From NCBI GenBank assembly GCA_002270565.1, contig NQMI01000009.1:62001-126000 (forward strand): a stretch of DNA of 64,000 bases, in the 5' to 3' direction. This DNA is from Stenocarpella maydis (lineage: Eukaryota > Ascomycota > Sordariomycetes > Diaporthales > Diaporthaceae). Positions within the stretch are counted from its first letter, which is position 1, and every line of letters starts with the position of its first letter. The position numbers were made by a program, and so were the translations under genes. The notes below the pieces were generated by a model that was given only the letters and a program-made list of their open reading frames with translations, was not told the origin of the DNA and did no database searches. Below are positions 12,454 to 25,693 of this stretch, one piece after another.

Positions 12454-14373
12454 TCAGGTGGGGCGGATATCTCTGTTCCTAAGCCAGACCTCGAACTCTG
12501 TCTGGACCACAAACCATCGATTTTGGACCTTCCACGGCCGCTCGGCGTTGACCAGTTCAATCTAAAGAGTATCAGTACTATGGAAAGCGTTCAAAACCTC
12601 GAGGGAAGTGCTATGTAACCTACATCAAACTTTTGGAGGATAGTTGGGACTAGTTTGTATATCTCCAGGTACGAAATGTGCTTGCCCAGGCATGATCTGT
12701 GGCCTGCTCCAAACTATACCAGTCCGTTAGTTGCTTAATTTTTACACAAATTATTGAAATCGCCTCAACATAAGCTGTACTCACAGTCAAAAGCCCACGT
12801 TCCATGCGAGACCTCGTTTCCTCGTTGCACTCAAGCCAACGTTCCGGCCGCCAGCAGTCGGCATCAGCACCAAATACGTCTGCATCGCGATGCACGGCCC
12901 AAGCATTCATTCCGACGATGGTCCCGGCAGGAATACGCTGGCCAGATAGTTCCATGCCCCCAGGGGGTGCAATTCGCTCTAGCTGCAAACCAAAAGGCGG
13001 GTGGATCCTGCCAGTTTCTTTGAAACATGCTTCCAAGTACGGCAGGGCTCGGCTTTCTTTCCAAGTCACAATCTCAGAAAGCCTCCCTTCTTTGGCTGCT
13101 TTGTCAAGCTCCCATCGTAGACGTTCGAGGCTCTGAGGGTGATCTATGAGATTTTTGAACATGGTGCGCAGGAAGATGGCGGTGGTATCGCTCCCCGCAA
13201 GAACATTGGAAGATGTCCAAGCTGTCAATGCCCTTGAAATGGAAGTCAGTCTACTAGGAGGGTTGAGCTTGGCTGTGTATTCATTGCTTACCAAGTAGGG
13301 ATAGATGGATCCTTCCGCATTGCATCCAAAAACCGCGACAAAAAGTCCCGGTCATTGTATCCTCCTTTGCCAGCGGCGATCTGATCTTGTCGCTGTTCCT
13401 GTCGCTTGACTGCAAACTTGACCATGGGTGACCACTTTTCTGGCCTCATCCGAGACAAGATAGGATTCTTCACCCATAGCCGATCGACCCAAGGGATCTG
13501 GCCAACCTTTGAAACAGTGGCATTAGCCCCCGCTTGGATGCCGAGTGCAATCAATGTATGCGTTCTAATATTTGGTTCACTTACAACGGCAACATACTCA
13601 AACCACTTCCATATATCTTTCATAATCCCTTCCACATCGGTATCGGATTCAAGGAATCCAAGTCTTTTAGAGAATGTAATTTCTCCAACGACGTCGAACT
13701 GATCTCTTTTGTGAGCTTTTCTTCGTCACGCCCAATGCTCCGGATATTACTACTCACAGCAAAATACTGAAGCCATGTTCCCCAATCACAGCTTCTCTTG
13801 GGGACGACGAATCTGGCTTCGAGCTCCGACAGGAAGGTCTTGATAGTCGAATCCACCAAAGGTTCAAACGAAGTCAAGTTTGACATGGAATAGACACCAG
13901 CTATCGGCTTTTTGAGCATGCGGTGGAGACTCTCGTCTTTCGTTGCAAACAATCCAGGCATGACCTTGCCTTTTGACATAGGCAAGATGACAGGGTAAAA
14001 GTTACTCTAGCACTCGCGTTATGTGTTATTACACGTCCTATGTCCAAAGCGGATTCTATCCCACAGTGAGTGAGCTCTGAAGACTACTTGCCTTGATCAG
14101 GGGATCGCGCGTCTTGTAGATCTGATCCACTTCCAGTGCGTTGGATACAGACACCATTTTTGGCCCGATTCGGACCAGTTTTCCGTATTTCCGATGCAGC
14201 GAGATGTGCGTATCATGGGCGTGTCTTGTCCATACCCAGTATGCGCGAGGTATGTTGGTGAGACTCGCCAGGAAAGGGCCCGGGATTTTGTTTAACCGTG
14301 ACCACTGGTGGCAAGAGTAGACAAGGAGTAAAAACACCCCAAGGGCTATTCCGTAACTCATTGTGTATTCCAT
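12454..14373 (-). CDS. Cytochrome P450 monooxygenase
   Basis: Seven exons (14373-14092, 14006-13758, 13698-13585, 13506-13292, 13232-12785, 12713-12624, 12561-12454) sum to 501 aa. An N-terminal membrane anchor (IALGVFLLLVY) is followed by a proline-rich hinge (NKIPGPF), the I-helix GSDTT, the K-helix ETGRIHP (the usual E-x-x-R motif), the PERW motif and the haem-binding loop FGAGHRSCLGKH with the Cys ligand. Known: microsomal, NADPH-P450-reductase dependent. The style of sequence resembles fungal pisatin-demethylase-like P450s, but the exact family is not assigned. Inferred: hydroxylation or further oxidation of the aromatic cluster intermediate. Intron 1 (14007-14091) starts with GC, not GT: AAG|GCAAGT...CTAG|AGT restores the expected IKSNFYPV. 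Confidence 0.92.
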
Positions 14374-15442
14374 GTTGGCACAATTACGCTGCTTTGACAG
14401 GATGCACGTAAGTGTGCTACAGTGTAACCGTCTTTGCGTAGAATGAGAAGGTTTCTGGTTTTATTTAACGAGATATCAGCCAGCCAAAGTGATGAGGTAG
14501 ATGCAGATGTGATTTAATGCTTCGTTCAGAAAGATTATTGTTTCTCACTTCGTACTAGCGTTTGTGCTCTGCTTCCCGTCCGTCCTTCTGCTCAAGTCAA
14601 GCTACGGACTTCAATGAATAAATCAGAGTGAGACACCGCCTGGACGGGCTGACTGGCAGATATTCCAATACGATGGTCTCCCGGAGCCGAAAATCTCACC
14701 GATTCGGGGCATGCAGCAATCAAGTTTCACATGCCAGTTGAGATCAACAGGGTACTTTGGTCTCCGACGTTTGCAGGCTGTGAAACCAATGCAGGCAAGG
14801 CAGACGCCGCATTTCGGAGATCGCAGATTCGAACCAGGCTCTCAAATTGATGACCTCAGCTTATAATTGCCGGCAGGCCGGTTCCTGTAGAGTCACACAG
14901 CCTTGCAATATTCTGATCTCACATAAGCGTTAGGCGCAGGCGTGAGACACAGAAGTCCGATGAGCCGAGACTGCTATGTAGATTTAGTTCTCTAATTTGA
15001 TGTGGTACTTTTGGCTGCCACATGACGCGAAGCGCCTTGATGATATTTTTTGTGTTGTTGAGAATTTTGTGAAAAGATTTGGAAACGGAGCCGATTCCGG
15101 AGCTGTATGTAGGTGCAAGTATGTAGTGCAAGTCCCATTGAGGACCTCGGGAATGCCTATGGACAAGCAAGTTTATACATGGCCTCAATTCGCAAAGGAA
15201 ATTGGAGTTGTGCAACATGAGTAATAATTGTTGTGCCAAGGGCCAATCTAGCTACAATATAATACAGATACATAGAGTTCTAGGAAATACAAGGCTTTGA
15301 AATCCACCCAGAGCACACCTTCAAACGCCGTATGGTAGTCTTGACATTATTACAAGACAATTCTTTCCTAAATCCCAGAACAGGTGTCTATCCATAATAA
15401 AAGCATTGTTAATACAGTGTCGAAAGTAAAGACAAGGGAACC
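14374..15442. other. Spacer upstream of P450 and downstream of GMC gene
   Basis: 1.07 kb containing the P450 promoter and the GMC 3' region. Short ORFs in it carry no recognisable domain and look like chance. Confidence 0.55.
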
Positions 15443-17559
15443 CTAGTAAAAGTCGCCTCCGGACAAAATATCCTCGCCGATCTTCTCTGCAAGAGCATCT
15501 AAATAAACCAGTTAGGAATGATTTGTAACCCAAGAGTTTTCAGGATAGACAACTTACAAATTGTAGCCATTGGGTGGCCCGGCGGAAGAAGAGGCATGCT
15601 AGAAGCATCCACCACACGCAGGCCTTGGACACCGAGGACCCGGCCTCTTGAGTCTACAACTGCGGTAGGATCATCTGCCTTGCCCATCCTGCAAGTACAA
15701 GATGCATGGAATATAGTGCTGAAACTTCTCTGGATGAATTCCCAGATCTCATTGTCCGTGCTCACATCCTCCTTCCCGGGGAAGTATTCATCTCCAATGC
15801 GCAATTCGGCCATAGCATCCGACTCCCAGATCTCGCGCGTGCGCTTGAATGCCGCGACGGCAACGGCCTGATCTGCAGGGTGGCTGAGCCAGTTGGGGTC
15901 GATGATCGGGAGGTCATTGGTATCCGGAGACGAAATCGATACAGAACCCTTCGATAGGGTAGCGACCATGCCTGAGACGATTGTTGCGTAGTTGTACCCA
16001 TCAGTAGGGTTATTCTTGGCGAAGTTGGTAGCATAGCCGAAGTAGCCTCCTGGTGCGATGTACTCGATCTCTGGCCAGTCTGGAGAGAACCATTCAAGGT
16101 CATTCAAGACCGTAGTCGCGTTGCTTGACAGTGCGCCAGAGCTGCAGTTCATGCTGTCGCTTCGAGGGAGTTTCTCCCAGCCAAACATGTCGACATTAGG
16201 GTTGACCAAGGGGCCAGTGCCCTCCTTGAACTGCCGGTTTGCAATATCCATATTTTCCCCGTAAGCCAGAGATGAACCGGTCACAACATTGACACGGTAT
16301 GTTGAGCCGAAGAGAACGTGGTCAGTCATGTTTTGGCCTACGCCAGGGCTGTCAACCAAGACTTCGATACCGTGCTCCTCGAGGAGCCCACGAGGACCAA
16401 TTCCAGAGACCATCAGAAGCTGTGGCGATTGGAAAGCCCCGGCAGAAAGAATAACCTCTTTCGTGGCTGACAATTGGTACAAGAATCCGCCAGTCTCGAC
16501 CAGGACACCAGTAGCCTTTTTGTCGTCGTCAAAAAGCACCTTCTTGCCCAACGTGTTAGGGTAGAACATGGTATTCGGTGCATCCTTCTTCAACTCCGGA
16601 CGCAAAAAGGCCGTCTCGGACGACGCGCGGACATTGGATTCATACTCGATGGTCGCGAGAGAATATGAGGACCCTATGAGGTCTCCGCTCTGAAACCCAT
16701 TGATGGGGTTCACGCCAATAGCCGCCAAGCCTTTCTCAACCCATGTCCCGAAAGCGTTGGCGTAATTGGGAAATATGACTTCCAGCTTCCCATCGGTGCC
16801 CAAGACCGTGTCGTCGTATTGGGGTGTGGCATTGTCGAAGCGGTGGGACAATTCCGGTGATGTGAAGTTCTGGTGGCGCATGAAGTATGGCAGGAACTCA
16901 TCATATCTGTACGAATCATCTCCTACCAAGTTCGCCCACATGTCGTAGGATCCTTTGGTTCCCACGTGATCTGGAAAGAGTCAGCTTTAAGGCTATTCTT
17001 AGGCGGATTGTCCAGTAACAACGTACACGTCAAGTAATTCCGTGCGGAACTGCCACCGAACATTTTCCCTCGCGGATAATGAGCCTCGACCCCAAGAAGA
17101 GACTTTACATTGAAACTGCTGTTAGCATCATCTTTCTTCGTAGCAAACGTCCATCAATATTCCTTTTTCGTAAGGGTTCCGGAGTTTACTTGCCTTCTGT
17201 GGAGCTGTTACGAATCCCCAATCATCTCCTGGATGCCAGTCGTCCTTGTCCTTGCCTACATTCTGGATGTCAAGGCCAGGAATTTCACTGTTGTTTCCGT
17301 TGCTCATCTCATAGAATGTTCCGGCTTCCACAACACCAATAGTCAGAGATGGGTCTTCTGCCAATCTGGAGGCCAAGGCTAGTCCAGCCATTCCTCCCCC
17401 GACCACAACATAATCGAAAGTGTGGTTTTGCCCAGGCACTCCGAAAGACGTGCCAAGCAGACTGCTGCCGCCACCAAGTGATTTGAACGTAGGATATGCC
17501 CATACAGAATTGGCCAGGCTCAATAGGCCGATATGAGCCAGATAATTTGATCCGAACAT
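15443..17559 (-). CDS. Secreted GMC-family FAD oxidoreductase
   Basis: Exons 17559-17194, 17102-17027, 16970-15558, 15498-15443 give 636 aa. The ATG at 17559 is the first in frame and opens a hydrophobic signal peptide (GLLSLANSVWA). FAD-binding motif VVVGGGMAGLALASRLAEDP, then the GMC signature around YPRGKMFGGSSARNY, the second signature GAFQSPQLLMVSGIGP, and the catalytic His region FHASCTCRMGK with the second His in PPGHPMAT. Known: GMC enzymes oxidise alcohols to carbonyls using O2 or another acceptor; secreted or vesicular members occur in fungal clusters (patulin PatE is one). Inferred: late oxidation of an alcohol or aldehyde intermediate. Intron 1 (17103-17193) is GC-AG; the last exon is only 56 nt and needs intron 15499-15557 to give the normal C-terminus. 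Confidence 0.92.
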
Positions 17560-17697
17560 GACGTGCAATTCAGAGACTCGTGTTCTGAATGTTGGGCAGA
17601 ATGTGAAGCTGAACTGGAAGGGAATCCCGGGGCTGTATTGTCAAGGATGATGTTGATCGTGTTAACATTGGCTCTCAGTATTGAGTCCTCACGATGC

Positions 17698-17704
17698 TTT
17701 TATA
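17698..17704 (-). promoter_or_regulatory. TATA-like box of GMC gene
   Basis: TATAAAA on the minus strand, about 140 bases before the GMC start codon. Confidence 0.4.
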
Positions 17705-19064
17705 TCGGCAACCTGGGATTTATTGTACTGGGTAAATTGAATCCTATCCTAAATGTATGCCTAAATAAGGACCCCAATACGAAAATAGATCGTGGAATCA
17801 GCGTTTTCCATACAAATCACACTTTCACAGCTGATTTGAGCATGAAGAGGCTCAGCAACTCCCTCACGGAAAGACAAGCTTCACAAAAGTCAAGCCCCCT
17901 TTTCTTAGAGCCAAATCCTGCCTAAGTAGGATCATGAGGCTGAGGTCTCCGGCTCCAGTGTTAGGCCAGCTCGAGGCTCAGCTAGCCTTGGTGGTCTAAA
18001 CCACGTCTTCTCCTCCTTAGTGGCCAGTTACCCATAAACTTTGTTTGCGAAGGTGGATTTGGAACAATAGTCGAAATTAACCTCCAATAATCTGGGAGTC
18101 AGCAGGAGCCGCCGAAGTGGCGCTTAGCTGATACTCGGAGCAAAGGGCAGTGCAAACATATAATTGGCAAATAGCCGCGGTAATTGCGCTGGGGCAATTC
18201 GGAAAGGATCATTGGCGGAGTGAAATACGAAGCAGTCAACAGAGGCGGCTCAGCAATACGCCTGAACGCTTCCAGTTACCTGACTGGTCCGAGAAGCGAG
18301 CACTGACAAATAGTCTTAGAGATTTAGCCAAACCTCCAAATTCCCTCCGTCCTTCCTCCCATTCCCTGGTGGATTTCTAGAACATTCGGAGGAGGACACG
18401 AGGAGGAGCACTTCTAAGCTCATGTCGGGAGGCTTGGACACTCTGGCGTCGCACGGCTAGGTACAAGTGTTAAGAATTTTGGCATATAAGCAAATAATAT
18501 CGCCACAGTTCCTGAGGCTGTCACAATATTGCAAAGTCACTATCAGCAGAACATTTCTCGGGCGAGCCGACGCCGGTGCAAGGGTGACCAGTCATCCTCA
18601 GCCTCATCGTAGAGGCGATGGGAAGTCAGCGACACTCCGGTCAACGGAACCACGTTCCTCTGCCGTAGGAGCCGCCCGTCCCACGTCAGCTTACCTGCAG
18701 AATGCAGCTTGACTAAAGTGGCCCAGATGCTGATCAAAGGCAGGAACGCTAGTGGTGAAACATTTGCATATTGGTTCGTGCTACCCAAAGGGCCTGGCTC
18801 ATAGACCGCCACCTGACAAAGATCAGCAGAAAGAGGTATGGACCAGCATTTGAATGCACCATTACACCGCTCAATGGCACCCATCTAATGTACTGTATTT
18901 CAATTACTGGCATTACTTCCTGTGGCTGGGAAACTGACCCAGAGATTTTCAAGGAGACAGTGAAAGGATCGACAACTACCAAAAGTATCGGTGCCCAAGA
19001 ATCATCACACGGACCTTAGTACGGACTTTTTTACAATACAATATATTTCGAAACTTGAAAGCCA

Positions 19065-19070
19065 TATAAA
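19065..19070 (+). promoter_or_regulatory. TATA-like box of SDR gene
   Basis: TATAAA 111-116 bases before the SDR start codon, followed by a CA/TC-rich leader. Confidence 0.45.
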
Positions 19071-19180
19071 GACCCAAAAGAGATCACCGACAACGGAATC
19101 CAGGAACGCTCCAATCTCTCATAATTTCTCAGACGCCAACACCCCGGTACAACCCGCGCACACACCCTTGTTACTCCATC

Positions 19181-20002
19181 ATGAACTTCCACGGAAAGGT
19201 CGCCCTCGTTACAGGAGGATCGAAAGGAATCGGCAAGGCCGTATGCCTCGCGCTCGCTAAGGTCGGCGCATCTGTCGTCGTAAACTACAGCTCTGACGCC
19301 AGCGCTGCCGAGGAGGTAGTCAAGTCCATAGCGCCGGGCTCGGGCAAAGCTGTTGCTATCAAGGCCGATGTTTCCTCCGTGGCCGGTGTTGAGGATCTGG
19401 TCAGCAAGACCGTGGCACAGTTCGGAAAGATCGACGTGCTCGTTGCCAACGCCGGAGTCCTGCCGATGAAGGACCTCAAGAACACGACCGAGGCGGATTG
19501 GGATTCCACATTTGCCCTGAATGTCAAGGGTCCATACTTCCTCGCTCAGGTAAGCCAGTCATTGTAATACGCGGACCTCGCCGTTTGGCAGAATGGTAGG
19601 TTGGCTGACGTGTTGGCCTTGCAGAAAGCCGTCCCGCACATGCCCAAGGGAGGCCACATTATCCTCACATCCACGACACTCTGTGCGGCATCTACTGTGA
19701 CACCCCCGTACCTGCTATACAACTCCACCAAAGGAGCTATCGAACAGATGACAAAGATCCTTGCCAAGGACTTGGGAAGGCCGGACGCAGGTGGCATTCT
19801 CGTTAATTGCGTCGCGCCGGGCCCCACGGGAACGGACTTGTTCTACAAAGGCAAGAGCGAGCAGCTCGTCAACACGATCGCCAACTTCAATCCCCAGGGA
19901 CGCATTGGTACGCCTGAGGAGATCGCCGAGGCAGTGCTGTTTTTGGCAGGATCCACGTGGACAAACGGCCAGATTCTCCGGGTGAACGGGGGCATGGCTT
20001 AG
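19181..20002 (+). CDS. Short-chain dehydrogenase/reductase (classical SDR)
   Basis: Two exons (19181-19549, 19625-20002) give 248 aa. A Rossmann motif TGGSKGIG sits at residues 11-18, the NAG motif in VANAGVLPM, a Ser/Thr-rich strand TSTTLCAAS before the active site, and the catalytic Y-x-x-x-K in YNSTKGA. The C-terminus SGQILRVNGG-like (TNGQILRVNGGMA) is typical of classical SDRs of the 3-ketoacyl-reductase/tetrahydroxynaphthalene-reductase type. Known: NAD(P)H-dependent ketone or aldehyde reduction, cytosolic. Inferred: interconverts carbonyl and alcohol states of the cluster product, possibly opposite in sense to the GMC enzyme. Substrate unknown. The intron is 75 bp and phase 0. Confidence 0.93.
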
Positions 20003-20566
20003 CCTCCTCAGCCTCGGGATTTGCCCCGATTCTAGTGTCACCGTTAAGGGTGTTCGGAGAAGGGCCATGACACATGCGCGTACTCCGAAGGCCGGCGAGT
20101 CGGTTGTGATTTGGAATGAGGTAGTAGCTGTAGCTTAGTGATCCAATCTACACCATTACGGTGCCTTTGCCCTTCAGCTGCCTCCTGCTCCACTCAACCA
20201 CTGTGGCTGTAAGCCTTGTTACACAAATCCCATGTACACCTAGGTAAAATACATCCCATCTGACTCAGCCAGTCGGATCCGTGACATGTGAAAGGCTCCT
20301 GCATGCCTTCGCCTCTTCTCGCGTCACGGGAATCGGTCTTTACCAGCTTGAACAGTGATCAGCAGTACGGCATACCGAGCAAGTTTGTCTTAACACCGAA
20401 CAACTCAGACCGAGACCACCGCACCCAACACCTGTATAACTTAAGTCTTGGAGAGGTGGACCACGAAAATCAACACTACTGAAGCCTGCAAACTCGAGTT
20501 TGGTGACTCTCCTGAACCGAGACCTGATTCCATTTCCAAGCTCTAATTGCTGCTGATATTCGACCA
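20003..20566. other. Spacer between SDR and MFS genes
   Basis: 560 bp, SDR 3' region plus MFS promoter; nothing else seen. Confidence 0.55.
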
Positions 20567-22300
20567 ATGTCTCGACTATCGTGGCCAAGAACTAGAGATC
20601 TTACTCAAGATGGACAGTTGCAATTGTGGTCGACCTCGACTCTCGACTTGACCATCAGGGATCCTTCACATTCTTCCAATCGATCTGGATACCAGAGCTC
20701 ACCCAGCTTAGATTCATTCATCAATGACCAAGAAGAAGGCATCTTGCACAGCACATTTGCACCAGGGCCTCCACAACCACGGGTACCTCGGTATCCACCC
20801 AACACCCTACCAGGCCCTCAGCACGGCCCTTCCCACTCCACCATTTCAGCCGTGCGAAGTGAATTCAATCCCACCAGAGAAAAGAACCGAGAATTGCCAC
20901 TGCTGAACAATACCAACCCCTCGATCCAACCTAATCCTAGCGAGCCACCAGATGGCGGTCTAGAGGCATGGATCATCGTGGCTGGCGCCTGGTGCTGTCT
21001 TTTTGTGTCCTTCGGGTGGATTACCTGCATTGGCGATTTCCAGTCATACTACTCCCGGGAGCTCCTCTCGTCCTACTCCCCCAGCACTATCGCCTGGATC
21101 CCTTCCGTCGAGACGTGTCTGCTTTTCCTGGGCGCCCCGATCTTCGGCAGGATCTTTGACAGCTACGGCCCACGGCCGCTGCTTCTCGCGGGAACGTTTT
21201 TCCACGTCCTCGGGCTGGTCTTCCTGAGTTTCTGCCACGAGTACTACCAAGTATTTCTCGCGCAGGCTATTTTCAGCGCCATTGGGGCCAGTGCCATATT
21301 CTGGGCCAGCAACAATGCCGTTGGGACATGGTTTCGAAGGAGGAGAGCCTTGGCCATGGGTATTGTGAGTTCCGGAAGCTCGGTCGGTGGGGTTGTGGGC
21401 ACGTAAGTTGCTCTCGTGTCCACGATACTTTTTCCTGTTGTATGCTGCTGACATGCAACGGACAGTGCCTCGATTCCAACCTTGGTGGAGAACATCGGTT
21501 TCTCTGAGACCATACGGGCCACAGCATTCCTGTACCTCGGTTTGCTGGCTTTCGCACTTGTCACGGTAAAGTCGAGACTGGTGCATAAACCCAAGGCTTT
21601 CAGACTCCTGGACATTGTCGCACCCTTAAAAAATGGTTACCTGGTCAAGCTCGCCCTCGCTGCCTTCTTCTTCTTTCTCGGCGTATTCCTTCCCTACAAC
21701 TTCCTCGTCGACGAGGGCATCAACAGCGGCATGGGCGAGACTCAGGCAAACCATCTCCTCGTGGTTCTAAGTGCGACAAGGTAAGATATTATTCTAGCCC
21801 CTTCTTCTCTCGGGTATCAGGTGATCCTGACATGAACAAGTATCATCGGCCGCATAGTCCCCGCCTGGGCCGGCGATCGTCTCGGCCGATTCAACGTGAC
21901 TATCTTCTTTACGCTCCTATCTGCGCTCTTCACACTCGCCCTCTGGATACCAGCCCCGGAGAACAACAGCGCGGTGCGGATGGCCTACGCAGCTCTCTAT
22001 GGCATCACCTCGGGCGTCTTCGTCTCCTTGATGCCGACACTGGTGGTCGAAGTGTGCCCGGACATGCGCCAGATCGGGGTCTTCTCGGGCGCTACGTACC
22101 TCGCCGCGTCGCCGGCGATCCTAATCGCACAGCCCATTGGGGGTGCACTCGTGCGTGGTGGCGACGGGGTAGGCATTGTGGAGATGTATGTTGGTATGAA
22201 GGTGTTCGCGGGGGTGGTGATGGGAATAGGCGGGATATTGTTTGTTGTTGCCAGGGCGGCGCACATGAAGCAGAGGAACTTGTCAGGGCTGAAGGCGTGA
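20567..22300 (+). CDS. MFS transporter, monocarboxylate-transporter type
   Basis: Exons 20567-21402, 21466-21780, 21841-22300 give 536 aa. After a roughly 120-residue polar, Ser/Pro-rich N-terminus comes the family mark EPPDGGLEAWIIVAGAW (DGG-x-x-AW), then about twelve hydrophobic segments including GWITCIGDFQSYY, AGTFFHVLGLVFLSF and the R-rich loop WFRRRRALAMGI typical of fungal MCT-like transporters. Known: plasma-membrane or organellar transport of small organic acids; members occur at cluster edges. Inferred: export or compartment transfer of the cluster product or an acidic intermediate. The gene is co-oriented with the SDR and is the last intact gene of the cluster on this side. Confidence 0.92.
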
Positions 22301-22480
22301 TTTTGTACGGACTGGCAGCTATGTAGCTGAAAACACTGGGGTCGCCGGCGCCACCGTCACCTCTACCCATTCTTACTCCTGAGTTGGGAAAATTTGTGGT
22401 GTTTTATACAAAAAAGGTGTAGGCTAGCCTATATAACTTCCGGCCATGTCGCACATTATCTGTCAGGGATGTGTAATATG

Positions 22481-22583
22481 AGCAGAGCGAATAGGTATAT
22501 ACAGCGGCCAAGCGACGATAGTGCAGCGTATAAGCAGTAAATCCACAGCGGCAGACATAACTGAACTTGGGCCCCTTCCTCCT
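22481..22583. repeat. Dispersed repeat, copy A
   Basis: This segment aligns with 55012-55113. Both share TACAGCGGCCA and flanking sequence. Over the first 29 aligned bases the four differences are all C/T or G/A changes, as expected from repeat-induced point mutation. The parent element is not identified; the fragment has no visible terminal repeats. Confidence 0.6.
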
Positions 22584-24699
22584 ACTTCTTCTGCCCTCCT
22601 CAGCTCCCTCCTTGAGCTTCGCCCACCATCGCCATCGTCGCCGCCGAGGCCTACGGCTCACGGCGTTAAATAGATCACCACCTCCTCCCCTACGCCTCCT
22701 CAGATCCCTCCTTTGATAGATTGAGGTCCTCGCCTTCGCTTATGCCTCGCTCTCTCGCTGTTTCTTCGCGGTGCGCGAACAGGACCCATGATCCTGACTC
22801 GTTGGAGTCACGATACCACCAGGGTTAGGGTCGGGCTCGCCTTGCGAGCCAGCGAGCCACCGAAGAGTCAGAACATATAAGAACATGGTCATCACCACAG
22901 TAGATAGCTTTTATAGAACAGACTCTTTAGTTATCAATCCAGGTATGTAGTCTCATAAATGGATAGCGTTACAGCTAGTGATCATACTCCCTCAGTAAAC
23001 AGTATCTTCATATACTGGGACAGTTGAGTATCACCTCTGCGCCGCTCTGCTAATATAAACCCTTTAGGTTACCTACTGAACGCCACAAAGGTTTAATGTG
23101 ATCATTACAGTATGCTTAAGAGGTATATTAATATAATTAAGGCAGAGGGTTGATATGAAATGGAATAGTTATGATATCGAAGTTAGTAAACCTATATAAA
23201 ATTAGGTATAGCGTGAGCAATGATATTTTGAGGGCTACCTGCTATGGGTGCCCAAAATTACCCCGGCCACCATAGCAGTGAATAGAGGGAGGGCCGGGGC
23301 TCCGTTTTATGGGGCACTCGGCACAATAGTGGAGCAGCCACTGACACGTGACAGTTTTCCATACCGATATGAATCCACAACATAGCGCACATGGCGTCTC
23401 GAGCTCCTTCCGCGGATGAATCGGCCTCCTGTTTTCACAGCAACGATCTGGGAACTTGTGGCTTTGATCATTACGTCCTCAACCCCATCGACATGGTAGC
23501 CGAGTTCCTTCGTCAACATCTCCTTATAACTGCCTATTTTGCAATGGCCTCCTCCCACTTCTCATCGTCGCCCTGGGCCCACTTAAACCCCTTGCCTCCC
23601 GCTCTTATGTATGCAATGGCAGCAGGCTACTAATAATATACCCCTTGTTGCCATGCTCTTGGTGGGGTTCAAATCCTGGCCGCAGATAGCTCAGCGTACC
23701 TTCTGCGCGCACTCACAGTGTCGTCTCAGGTTGAGCAATGTTGAGGGTCTTTTCGGCAAAGATGACGCTGGAGAGTTTGATATTGAAGGGAATTGCCTTC
23801 TTGGGAACGGACTCGGTTGAGGTGTCGGACCGCTAATATGTGTAGGTTCCCTCTGTAACATTATAGATTATATTGTCAGGGTATCGATGGAGGCCACGTC
23901 ATTTTTCGCGGAGCATCGATACTGGTCTCCAGCCTTCCAACTAAGCAACTGGCAGGGAGCGACGAGACTATAGGAGCTCCCGCTTTTGCGTTGCCAAAAA
24001 AAGGGGCAGCGCCTAATACTAGTTTGCAGACAATTATACACGAGAAATCACCCAGCTATTCTACTCAACTGGCGATCTAGCACGTCAAGCAACACGAGGA
24101 AATCTTCGCTGTCCCCAGCATATCTCAACTTCATTTTCTTTCATTTCAGAGACTTGAGCTTGGACTTAACTAGACCCACGTGCGTCTCAATTCTCATCCA
24201 TTCTATCGCCAGGCACCATGATGAGCTCTAACGGAAGAGTGCCCCATATTGGGAAGGCGACTGGAGATAGGAGACTCCGAACTGGCCTCCACCCGGCCCT
24301 GTCTCCCGCGCCGTTGAGGACAACAACGCCACTGCCAATAATTCTGAGCTTAAATACGGAACTGTCTCCGGCTTTAGCCTGATCGGCGCTCGTGGCTGAT
24401 TTGCATTTCCCTCTGTCTGGCGGCTTCTGTACCCGTCACCGAACTGAAGTCGGTCCACCCTGTTTACACAAGCTACTTGTTGTAACCGCCACGTTATTTT
24501 GCAGCCTTGCTTGAAATGACACTCCAAGGCCCGCTAGCAACTGACAGGCGACAGGACGGGCCGATTCGGATGCGGGCGACATTTTGAATGGCGCAATAAT
24601 TGAATCCGCGGAGGCATAGGCTCCGGTCCCCACCGAACCGCGACTCGTGGGGCCAGTGCTAGCTACCTACTCCTCCATCATGGATCGTGGCACGCCGTG

Positions 24700-24706
24700 T
24701 ATAAAA
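24700..24706 (+). promoter_or_regulatory. TATA box of GH12 gene
   Basis: TATAAAA, 129-135 bases before the start codon of the secreted glucanase. Confidence 0.55.
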
Positions 24707-24810
24707 GATACAATTCACCTTTTCAACCTGTCGGATTGAAACGAAGGGCTTATTATTAGCAGACCCTCAGTACACGGTGACCTACATACACATCCAGGGA
24801 CACTAGATAG

Positions 24811-25693
<883 letters not shown>

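Larger units (their letters stand above)
17560..19180. other. Divergent spacer between GMC and SDR genes
   Basis: 1.6 kb holding two promoters. No gene was recognised; ORFs are short and featureless. TATA-like boxes are placed for both flanking genes. Confidence 0.55.

Noticed and set aside
14820..14850. Minus-strand GGTTCGAATC resembling a tRNA T arm
   Set aside because: The stem pairs fail and no cloverleaf can be drawn.
23307..23558. 83-residue open frame on minus strand
   Set aside because: Protein-like but no family; neighbouring sequence is broken, so at most a relic.
23660..23690. tRNA T-loop-like GGTTCAAATCC
   Set aside because: Flanking bases do not pair into a T stem and no D or anticodon arm fits.
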